In this document: positions 1-5,669 of the stretch, piece by piece
Layout: each line of letters begins with the position of its first letter
Numbering within the stretch: the first letter of the stretch is position 1
Assembly (NCBI GenBank): GCA_009705435.1
Contig: WLTJ01000050.1
Span: 1-8,880 of the forward strand
From: Actinomycetota bacterium
GTDB lineage: Bacteria > Actinomycetota > Acidimicrobiia > Acidimicrobiales > Ilumatobacteraceae
Length of the DNA stretch: 8,880 nucleotides
Reading direction: 5' to 3'
The notes under the pieces: generated by a model
Databases searched by the model: none
What the model saw: only the letters and a program-made list of their open reading frames with translations
Told to the model about the DNA's origin: nothing
Made by a program: the position numbers and the translations under genes

Positions 1-879
1 ATCGCCATTCCACGCCATCGACAAGACATAGGCGCCTTCAGCGATTGCGGTGCTTGGGTAGCTATCAAACTTCTTGATGTGTTGCGCTACTTCGTCAACC
101 AAAAAGGCCTCACAGGCGTCGAGGTCGGCGGCGTCGGTTCCGTTCCAGTCTTTGCCGTTAGCCCAGCACCAGGCGCCCCACACATTCGGGCCAGTGTCAA
201 TCACCGAGCAGTTTCCGCTGGCTTCATTCATGCAAGCATCAAAGAAGTCTTGCCAAGTGACGAGATCTTTGGTGATCACTGAACTGTCCCACATGAAACC
301 GGTGGTTCCCCAGTTCTTGCATACCGAATACTCGTTGTTGGGGTCCCATGCTTGAGCCAGATAATTCGGATCAACATTGACCATGTTCGGAATGAGAGTC
401 TGGTCAAACTTCTGAATGAGTCCCTTTTCAATCATTTGCGGAATGTATGGACCAGTAGGAACAACAATGTCGAAACCGCTGTTGCCTCCCGACGTTGCCA
501 ACTTGGTAATGAGGTCTTCGTTGCTGTTGAAGTAATCAACCTTCATGGAAACGCCGATGGCGTCTTCGGCTTGCTGTCCAACCAACAACGGGTCGTTGTA
601 ATCGCCCCAGGTGTACATCGCCAATGTTCCAGTCGCAGCATTGATGACTCGGCTCCAGTCCCCAGAAGCCAAAGTCGAGCCTGTCGGAGGTGAAGTCGTG
701 TCACCACCTTCAGTTGAAGGAGTTGGCGAACCATTGTCGTCACCGCCACAGGCAGCAACAACGATTGCCAAACCAGCGGCAGCCGAACCCATTTTGAAGA
801 TGGCGCGACGCGTCAACTTCTCATGAAAATTTTCCGGCGCCAACATTCTTAATTGTGGTGGGGTGTGATCTTGTGTCAT
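1..879 (-). CDS. potD: PotD-like polyamine ABC transporter substrate-binding lipoprotein (3' end outside window)
   Basis: This is the extracytoplasmic receptor that would capture spermidine/putrescine and deliver it to the permease driven by the neighbouring ATPase. The 293 residues present start at an ATG preceded by AAGGAG; the C-terminus lies beyond base 1. A Tat-like signal TRRAIFK (residues 23-29) leads into a hydrophobic stretch and a lipobox ending VVAAC, so Cys44 is the likely lipidated residue. A Gly/Thr/Ser/Pro tether follows (45-70). PotD-family features are TWGDYNDP (90-97), GFDIVVPTGPYIPQMI (135-150), a YSV..WGTTGFMWD block (184-198) and MAWNGD (288-293). Five cysteines (187, 216, 224, 238, 256), absent from the textbook E. 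coli protein as I recall it, could form disulfides. It lies 46 bases downstream of potA on the same strand, so co-transcription is likely. The exact ligand (putrescine, spermidine or another organic amine) cannot be read from the sequence. Confidence 0.9.
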   Translation of the reverse strand, partial: MTQDHTPPQLRMLAPENFHEKLTRRAIFKMGSAAAGLAIVVAACGGDDNGSPTPSTEGGDTTSPPTGSTLASGDWSRVINAATGTLAMYTWGDYNDPLLVGQQAEDAIGVSMKVDYFNSNEDLITKLATSGGNSGFDIVVPTGPYIPQMIEKGLIQKFDQTLIPNMVNVDPNYLAQAWDPNNEYSVCKNWGTTGFMWDSSVITKDLVTWQDFFDACMNEASGNCSVIDTGPNVWGAWCWANGKDWNGTDAADLDACEAFLVDEVAQHIKKFDSYPSTAIAEGAYVLSMAWNGD

Positions 880-918
880 GGTTTTTCTCCTTATTCAGTG
901 TTTACGTTGATGGAACTT

Positions 919-924
919 ACGGTA
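919..924 (-). promoter_or_regulatory. Possible internal -10 box for the potD-like gene
   Basis: TACCGT (read on the minus strand) fits the loose TANNNT -10 pattern and sits in the 46-base gap between potA and the potD-like gene. It would give a leader of about 33-35 bases carrying the AAGGAG ribosome site. No convincing -35 hexamer is visible and the element overlaps the end of potA, so read-through from potA remains the simpler explanation. The surrounding ACGGTAC heptamer recurs in two other intergenic gaps of the window. Confidence 0.25.
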
Positions 925-925
925 C

Positions 926-2041
926 TTAACTTTGTTGATTTTCAGAGTCTGCCATCACAATGTCAGCTTGTCGGGCAGAGAATAAATACACGTCGTCAGC
1001 TGACCAACTGCAGTAGACACTGTCGCCCAAGGCAAATCTTGCGACGTGAGCGCGCGGGGTGAGCACCAAGAGATCGCGCTCGCCCGAGGTCACCACATAC
1101 TGCAAGACATCGCCAAAGTGGGAGACGCCAGCCACGGTTCCCGAGGCCACATTGGCCATATCAGAAGGTTGCTCACCCGACAGATTGATGCACTCAGGAC
1201 GCACCGCCGCCAATGCAGGCAGATCATTGGGGACATCCTCTTCGGGACGACTGGCAACAAAATTTGTTCCGTCGTCGGCACGAATACCATGTTCCGTGGC
1301 AACTCCTTGCCAGAAATTATTTCTTCCGATGAAGCCAGCCACGAAGGCCGACGAGGGATGCTCGTAAACCGTTTCTGGATCCCCGAGTTGCTCAATATGA
1401 CCGTCCAGCATGATGGCAATTCGGTCGCTCATACTCATGGCCTCTTCTTGGTCATGGGTGACGAAAACAAAGGTGATGCCAAGACGACTCTGCAACAACT
1501 TCAATTCGATCTGCATTTCTTCGCGCAGTTTTCGATCAAGCGCTCCGAGAGGCTCATCAAGCAGTAGAACGCTTGGACGATTCACCAGAGCACGAGCCAC
1601 GGCCACGCGTTGCTGTTGCCCACCCGACATTTGGCGAGGCTTACGCTCGGCCAACTTACTCATCTGCACCATGTCCAAAGCCTCAGCCACCTTGGCGGCG
1701 ATGTCAGACTTTGGAACACCCTTTTGCCGTAAACCGTACGCAACATTTTCTGCCACAGTCATATGCGGGAAGAGTGCGTAATGTTGAAAAACTGTATTGA
1801 CATCACGCTTGTAGGGCGGGATTCCCTGCACGTATTGACCGCTGATGCGAATGAACCCCGAATCGGGTTGCTCAAAACCAGCCAACATCCGCAGAGTTGT
1901 GGTCTTGCCGCAACCGCTCGGCCCGAGAAGAGAGAGAAATTCGCCTGGCTTGACTAACAGGTTCATGGAGTCCACCGCGACCATTGAGCCGAACCGCTTC
2001 GTCACACCCTCTAATTCGACTGCGCCACGATCACCGCTCAC
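926..2041 (-). CDS. potA: Spermidine/putrescine ABC transporter ATP-binding protein PotA
   Basis: This cytoplasmic ATPase would power polyamine import. The 371 residues match the usual length of PotA/CUT1-type ATPases with a C-terminal regulatory domain. Visible motifs are Walker A GPSGCGKTT (40-48), Q-loop Gln86, ABC signature MSGGQQQR (138-145), Walker B VLLLDEP (158-164), D-loop GALD (166-169) and H-loop His196. The segment at about 277-355 fits a TOBE_2 domain. The GTG start at 2041 is supported by an in-frame TGA two codons upstream and by a GUGGGG ribosome-site-like stretch about eight bases before it. A putative promoter (GATAAT) lies in the divergent gap. The adjacent potD-like gene and the amine-catabolic genes support a polyamine substrate over the sugar or iron substrates of sister ATPases. 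No permease gene is in the window. Confidence 0.93.
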   Translation of the reverse strand: MSGDRGAVELEGVTKRFGSMVAVDSMNLLVKPGEFLSLLGPSGCGKTTTLRMLAGFEQPDSGFIRISGQYVQGIPPYKRDVNTVFQHYALFPHMTVAENVAYGLRQKGVPKSDIAAKVAEALDMVQMSKLAERKPRQMSGGQQQRVAVARALVNRPSVLLLDEPLGALDRKLREEMQIELKLLQSRLGITFVFVTHDQEEAMSMSDRIAIMLDGHIEQLGDPETVYEHPSSAFVAGFIGRNNFWQGVATEHGIRADDGTNFVASRPEEDVPNDLPALAAVRPECINLSGEQPSDMANVASGTVAGVSHFGDVLQYVVTSGERDLLVLTPRAHVARFALGDSVYCSWSADDVYLFSARQADIVMADSENQQS

Positions 2042-2062
2042 CTGTCATGCCCCACTCTCTGA

Positions 2063-2068
2063 ATTATC
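2063..2068 (-). promoter_or_regulatory. potA: Candidate -10 box of the potA promoter
   Basis: GATAAT on the minus strand matches TATAAT at five of six positions. Transcription would start near 2056, giving a leader of about 15 bases that still contains GUGGGG (2050-2055) ahead of the GTG start. The -35 position, about 17 bases further upstream, falls on the inverted repeat at 2082-2092 and has only a weak hexamer, as expected for an activated or operator-controlled promoter. Confidence 0.4.
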
Positions 2069-2081
2069 TCGTCACCATCGA

Positions 2082-2092
2082 TGCCATTGGCA
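2082..2092. promoter_or_regulatory. 11-base inverted repeat, possible operator
   Basis: TGCCA-T-TGGCA is a perfect 5-base inverted repeat around one central base. It covers the place where the -35 hexamer of the candidate potA promoter should be, so a bound regulator could block or recruit polymerase there. The arms are short and no regulator gene is in the window, so this rests on position and symmetry only. Confidence 0.3.
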
Positions 2093-2188
2093 GTTCCTAC
2101 ATACTGGATCCCACTATAGGACACTGAGATACACCCACGAACTACTCCACGGTACGGTAACAGGGCATTAACCTGAAGGACGCAGAAC

Positions 2189-2194
2189 AAGGAG
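2189..2194 (+). promoter_or_regulatory. Ribosome binding site of the aminotransferase gene
   Basis: AAGGAG, five bases before a GTG codon, fixes the start of the aminotransferase at 2200. This is the clearest ribosome site among the catabolic genes; the dehydrogenase, acetyltransferase and P450 genes have none. Confidence 0.8.
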
Positions 2195-2199
2195 CAATC

Positions 2200-3588
2200 G
2201 TGAACCGGCCTGAATCAGATGACATTGACCTTGGTGCTCTTGCACAGAGGCATCTCTGGGGTCACTTCACAAATCTTTCCAGTGTCCAGCGAGAAGGTCT
2301 GCCGATTATCCAACGTGGCCAAGGCGCTTACGTCTATGACCAAAATGGCAAGCGTTATCTGGACGGGTTATCCGGGCTATTCACCGTCAATATCGGTCAC
2401 GGACGAGAAGAACTCGCCCGAGCGGCGGCCTCACAAAGTGAAACCCTGGGATATTTCCCACTGTGGAGCTTCGGTCATGAACCCGGCATCCGTCTCGCTG
2501 CCAAACTTTGTGAACTTGCCCCAGGAGATCTCAACCGAGTGTTTTTCACTACTGGTGGAGGCGACGCTTTAGAGTCGGCATGGAAGTTGGCCGTGCAGTA
2601 TTACGCCGCCGTTGGGCAGCCTCTTCGCCGCAAAGTCATCAGCCGTTACTACGCCTACCACGGCACCACTTTGGGGGCGCTGAGCATCACTGGAATACCT
2701 GCCATCCGCCAACCCTTTGAACCTTTGCTCCCGTGGGCGATCAAGGTTGCCAATACAAATCAGTACCGCTGTGGTTTGTGTTCGCAAAGCACGAAGTGCA
2801 CTCTTGACTGTGCCGAAGAAGTTGAACGAGCCATCATCGCCGAAGGACCTGAGACGGTGGCCATGGTCGTCATGGAACCGGTACAAAATACGGGTGGAGC
2901 TCTCGTGCCGCCCGATGGCTATTGGAAACGAGTGCGCGAAATCTGCGACAAGTACGGTGTGCTACTGGTCTCCGACGAAGTGATCTGTGGGTTCGGCCGT
3001 CTCGGCTACTGGTTTGGTTGTCAGCGTTTTGATTACCAGCCCGACATGATTACTTTTGCCAAAGGTGTCACGAGTGGTTACGCCCCGCTCGGTGGAGTCA
3101 TCGTCAGTGACCGACTAGCGGCACCATTTCTCGAAGATGACACTGCGATTTTTCTGCATGGCCTTACTTTTGGCGGACACCCTGTGTCCTGTGCCGTGGC
3201 CCTTGCCAATATTGAAGTGATGGAAAAAGAAAACATCTTGGCAAACGTCTTGGAAAATGAGCCCATCTTTGATGAAGTCATGGAACAACTCAAGGAACTG
3301 CCCTTTGTTGGTGATGTGCGCGGATGCGGCTACTTCAGAGTGCTTGAACTCGTGAAAGACAAAAATACAAAACAGAGTTTTACCGACGAAGAATGCAATT
3401 GGCTGCTGCGTGACGAACTCTCACCACGCATTTTTGAGGCTGGACTGATCTGTCGAGTTGATGACCGCGCCGACCCTGTCTTGGTCTTATCCCCTACTTT
3501 GATCTGCGGCCCGGAAGAGCTTCGATTTATCGCAGAAGTATTGACTGACGCTCTTCAGCACGCTGCTGAGGAATTTCAGAAGCGCTAA
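2200..3588 (+). CDS. Class III PLP aminotransferase, likely putrescine--pyruvate/2-oxoglutarate aminotransferase (SpuC-like)
   Basis: This fold-type I enzyme probably moves the amino group of putrescine (or cadaverine or a monoacetylated polyamine) to pyruvate or 2-oxoglutarate, yielding 4-aminobutanal. The 462 residues match the family. The PLP lysine is Lys288 (TFAKGVTSGY), the pyridine-nitrogen aspartate is Asp259 in SDEVICGFGR (258-267), and YHGTTLGA (153-160) helps bind the cofactor. EVICGFGR, then WFG, and the GLTFGGHPVS block (321-330) resemble SpuC and related omega-transaminases more than GabT or ArgD. An inserted Cys cluster, CGLCSQSTKCTLDC (191-204), is discussed in the findings. 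The GTG start has AAGGAG five bases upstream. The gene is divergent from potA and converges on the aldehyde dehydrogenase, which fits import, transamination and oxidation. Another amine or beta-alanine as donor cannot be excluded. Confidence 0.88.
   Translation: MNRPESDDIDLGALAQRHLWGHFTNLSSVQREGLPIIQRGQGAYVYDQNGKRYLDGLSGLFTVNIGHGREELARAAASQSETLGYFPLWSFGHEPGIRLAAKLCELAPGDLNRVFFTTGGGDALESAWKLAVQYYAAVGQPLRRKVISRYYAYHGTTLGALSITGIPAIRQPFEPLLPWAIKVANTNQYRCGLCSQSTKCTLDCAEEVERAIIAEGPETVAMVVMEPVQNTGGALVPPDGYWKRVREICDKYGVLLVSDEVICGFGRLGYWFGCQRFDYQPDMITFAKGVTSGYAPLGGVIVSDRLAAPFLEDDTAIFLHGLTFGGHPVSCAVALANIEVMEKENILANVLENEPIFDEVMEQLKELPFVGDVRGCGYFRVLELVKDKNTKQSFTDEECNWLLRDELSPRIFEAGLICRVDDRADPVLVLSPTLICGPEELRFIAEVLTDALQHAAEEFQKR
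3585..3588. other. Interlocked stop codons of two convergent genes
   Basis: The four bases CTAA hold both stops: TAA for the aminotransferase on the plus strand (3586-3588) and TAG for the dehydrogenase on the minus strand (3585-3587). There is no spacer between the genes and no hairpin with a T-run here, so any terminators must lie inside the opposing coding sequence or be Rho-dependent. Confidence 0.9.
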
Positions 3589-5012
3589 CTCTCGAGGTTG
3601 GCCATGACATGCTTAATGCGCGTGTAATCCTCAAGAGCGTATGACGACAAGTCCTTGCCATAACCCGACTGCTTGAAGCCACCATGTGGCATTTCGGCAA
3701 CCATTGGGATGTGGGTGTTAATCCATACACAACCAAAGTCCAATCGTTTGGTCATGCGCATCGCCCGCCCGAAGTCCTTCGTCCAGACACTTGAAGCCAA
3801 GCCGTAATCAACTCCATTGGCCCACTGCACGGCTTCATCTTCACCGTTGAATTGTTGCACCGTAATCACGGGACCAAAGATTTCGGTTTGCACCATCTCA
3901 TCTTGCTGACGCAAATTACTCACCACCGTCGGCGTAAAGAAATAGCCTGAGGTACCTTGACGCACACCACCAGCGTTGACCTCGGCGTGCGATGGCAAAC
4001 GATCAAAGAAACCAGCGACGCGGGTCAATTGATTGATGTTGTTGACTGGTCCAAACAAAATATCTTCTTCATCTGGCATGCCACAGCGCGTGGCTTTGGC
4101 TTGCTCGGTGAGTGCCGCCACGAAATCCTTATAGATACCAGCCGAACACAACACTCGTGTCGCTGCCGTGCAATCCTGCCCCGCATTGAAGTAACCAGCC
4201 ATCGCGATACCTTCGGCGGCGGCAGCTATATCGGCGTCATCAAAGACAATGACTGGCGCTTTGCCACCCAATTCAAGATGGACTCGCTTGAGACTTTTCG
4301 CCGCCGACTCAGCGACTTCCATTCCAGCGCGCACTGAGCCAGTCACGCTCACCAAAGATGGTGTGTTGTGCGAAACCATGGCACGACCTGTATCTCGATC
4401 ACCACAAATCACGTTCATCACACCTGCAGGTAAAAACTCGGCGCATATCTCGGCCAACAAAGTTGTGCTCACAGGAGTTGTATCACTGGGCTTCAGAACG
4501 ACTGTATTTCCAGCGGCGATCGCAGGTGCAAACTTCCATACGGCCATCATCATCGGATAATTCCACGGGGCCACTTGGGCACATACACCAATCGGTTCAC
4601 GACGAATGTAACTCGTCATATTGGGGACATACTCGCCGGCGCTTTTACCCTCAAGGTGGCGGGCCGCAGTGGCGAAGAAACGCACATGGTCGACCATCGG
4701 AGGAATTTCCTCAGAACGTGTCATCTCGATCGGCTTACCGCAATTCTGTGACTCCAATGCAACGAACTCTTCGGTTCGTGCCTCAATGGCGTCAGCGATT
4801 CGGAACAACGCCAGCGAACGATCTTTTGGAGTTGAATCGCGCCATGATTCAAAGGCCAGCGAAGCCGCTTTCATGGCCCGATCGACATCATCAGATGATG
4901 ACAGTGGAGCCGTCGCATACTGCTCGCCCGTGGACGGATTGATCACCGGGATCGTGCGGCCATCTTGCGCATCAACATATTTTCCATCAACAAAGTTTTG
5001 GTAAGTCTGCAT
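3585..5012 (-). CDS. Aldehyde dehydrogenase, likely gamma-aminobutyraldehyde dehydrogenase (PatD/YdcW-like)
   Basis: This NAD(P)-dependent enzyme would oxidise 4-aminobutanal, the product of the convergent aminotransferase, to GABA. The 475 residues are full length. Catalytic Cys281 lies in NAGQDCTAATR (276-286), the general base Glu247 in LELGGKAP (246-253), and the oxyanion Asn151 in PWNYP (149-153). The nucleotide loop is VTGSVRAG (223-230), with EIFGPV at 377-382. NAGQDCTAA is the form I associate with the YdcW/PatD and betaine aldehyde group, which favours an aminoaldehyde substrate over succinic semialdehyde. The ATG has no usable Shine-Dalgarno; instead TAGAGT lies at -12 to -7, suggesting a leaderless mRNA. 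The acetyltransferase gene ends 47 bases upstream on the same strand, so some read-through is possible. Betaine aldehyde or another aminoaldehyde is an alternative substrate. Confidence 0.9.
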   Translation of the reverse strand: MQTYQNFVDGKYVDAQDGRTIPVINPSTGEQYATAPLSSSDDVDRAMKAASLAFESWRDSTPKDRSLALFRIADAIEARTEEFVALESQNCGKPIEMTRSEEIPPMVDHVRFFATAARHLEGKSAGEYVPNMTSYIRREPIGVCAQVAPWNYPMMMAVWKFAPAIAAGNTVVLKPSDTTPVSTTLLAEICAEFLPAGVMNVICGDRDTGRAMVSHNTPSLVSVTGSVRAGMEVAESAAKSLKRVHLELGGKAPVIVFDDADIAAAAEGIAMAGYFNAGQDCTAATRVLCSAGIYKDFVAALTEQAKATRCGMPDEEDILFGPVNNINQLTRVAGFFDRLPSHAEVNAGGVRQGTSGYFFTPTVVSNLRQQDEMVQTEIFGPVITVQQFNGEDEAVQWANGVDYGLASSVWTKDFGRAMRMTKRLDFGCVWINTHIPMVAEMPHGGFKQSGYGKDLSSYALEDYTRIKHVMANLES

Positions 5013-5018
5013 GACCCC

Positions 5019-5024
5019 ACTCTA
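5019..5024 (-). promoter_or_regulatory. Candidate -10 box of a leaderless dehydrogenase transcript
   Basis: TAGAGT on the minus strand occupies -12 to -7 relative to the ATG of the aldehyde dehydrogenase, the spacing expected when transcription begins at the A of the start codon. A GTGGGG run lies only two bases before the ATG, too close to work as a normal Shine-Dalgarno. No clear -35 is seen. Confidence 0.4.
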
Positions 5025-5059
5025 GGTGACAAGAGAGCGGCGAGTAAATGACGGATCGT

Positions 5060-5644
5060 TTAGCGTGGGTCGCGCCACATCCGCCACATTGTTGGTCCGT
5101 TGGGATGATGGATTTCACCCACGACCTCAAAACCGAATCGGCGGTAATACGGGACATTGGTGTCTTTGGATGATTCCAAATATGCTCCGACCCTTTCTTC
5201 ATCAGCTCTGCTCAATATTTCATTCATCAAAGCGGCACCGTAACCATGGCCTTGCTTAACGGGGTCAGTCCCCAAAACTTCAAGGTAATAGTGAGGTTCT
5301 TGAGGGTGAAGTTTCTCCATCCGACCGAGCGCCCCAAGAGCGCGAAAAATCCCGAATTTGTATGCGCGCAACGTGAGAGGAAGAGTCCTGATAATTGTCC
5401 ATGGGGGAACTTTCCACTTCCCGGGTGGAGACCAAAATGCTGCCGCCTTACGGTCTGGCGTCATCAACACGAGACCATGATCCAACATGTTGCGCCCCAA
5501 CATCTCAAACGCCAAGGTCGCTCGTCGCTCATCAAAAGTGCCACCCATTAAATAGACGAACACGGGGTCGTCGGAAAAGGCGCGAGCCAAACTGGCGGTG
5601 ATGGCTGGCAAGTCGGCAACATCTGCTTTGGCTACTTCGCTCAT
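5060..5644 (-). CDS. GNAT family N-acetyltransferase, substrate unknown
   Basis: The 194-residue protein has a GNAT fold and would transfer acetyl from acetyl-CoA to an amine. The N-terminal part (1-35) has the helical start DLPAITASLARAF followed by SDDPVF. Motif A spans HYYLEVLGTDPVKQGHGYG (118-136), with the pyrophosphate loop QGHGYG (131-136). Motif B is the YLESSKDTNVPYYRRFGFEV stretch (155-174), in which Tyr166 or Tyr167 is a candidate general acid. It looks closer to puromycin-acetyltransferase-like GNATs than to the spermidine acetyltransferase SpeG. Position next to the aminoaldehyde dehydrogenase makes a polyamine or related amine a possible substrate, but that is only context. There is no Shine-Dalgarno; TACCGT lies at -12 to -7. 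It is divergent from the P450 gene. Confidence 0.88.
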   Translation of the reverse strand: MSEVAKADVADLPAITASLARAFSDDPVFVYLMGGTFDERRATLAFEMLGRNMLDHGLVLMTPDRKAAAFWSPPGKWKVPPWTIIRTLPLTLRAYKFGIFRALGALGRMEKLHPQEPHYYLEVLGTDPVKQGHGYGAALMNEILSRADEERVGAYLESSKDTNVPYYRRFGFEVVGEIHHPNGPTMWRMWRDPR

Positions 5645-5669
5645 AGCGACACGGTACTAGGTTAAAACC
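5645..5669. promoter_or_regulatory. 25-base bidirectional promoter gap with back-to-back -10 boxes
   Basis: Only 25 bases separate the ATG of the acetyltransferase (minus) from the ATG of the P450 (plus), and neither gene has a Shine-Dalgarno. On the minus strand TACCGT (5651-5656) is at -12 to -7 of its ATG; on the plus strand TAGGTT (5658-5663) is at -12 to -7 of its ATG. One base separates the two boxes. Both fit TANNNT with the spacing expected for leaderless transcripts. The -35 contacts of each promoter would fall inside the other gene. Confidence 0.5.

Larger units (their letters stand above)
2042..2199. promoter_or_regulatory. Divergent regulatory gap between potA and the putrescine aminotransferase gene
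   Basis: These 158 non-coding bases must hold the promoters of potA (minus) and the aminotransferase (plus). On the minus strand there is a GATAAT box close to potA. A further TATAGT box (2113-2118) has a poor -35, TTCGTG (2136-2141), 17 bases away. On the plus strand TATAGG (2115-2120) and TACGGT (2153-2158) are possible -10 boxes, but neither has a convincing -35. An 11-base inverted repeat lies at 2082-2092. The gap contains no ORF or RNA gene that I can support. Confidence 0.6.

Noticed and set aside
926..1567. Plus-strand open frames of about 100-170 codons opposite potA
   Set aside because: They are antisense shadows of a gene with all ABC ATPase motifs; they have no ribosome site and no recognisable protein features.
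2031..2048. Short ATG-initiated peptide (five codons, MTGER) overlapping the potA GTG start
   Set aside because: It ends at a TGA after five codons inside potA. It could be a leader peptide, but nothing beyond its position supports that, and an ATG inside a GC-balanced leader is common by chance.
3589..3602. CTCGAG-centred symmetry just after the convergent stops as a terminator
   Set aside because: The symmetry does not extend beyond six bases and there is no T-run on either strand.
3957..5004. Plus-strand open frames opposite the aldehyde dehydrogenase
   Set aside because: The opposing strand encodes a full-length dehydrogenase with intact catalytic residues; the plus-strand frames are unlike any known protein and overlap one another.
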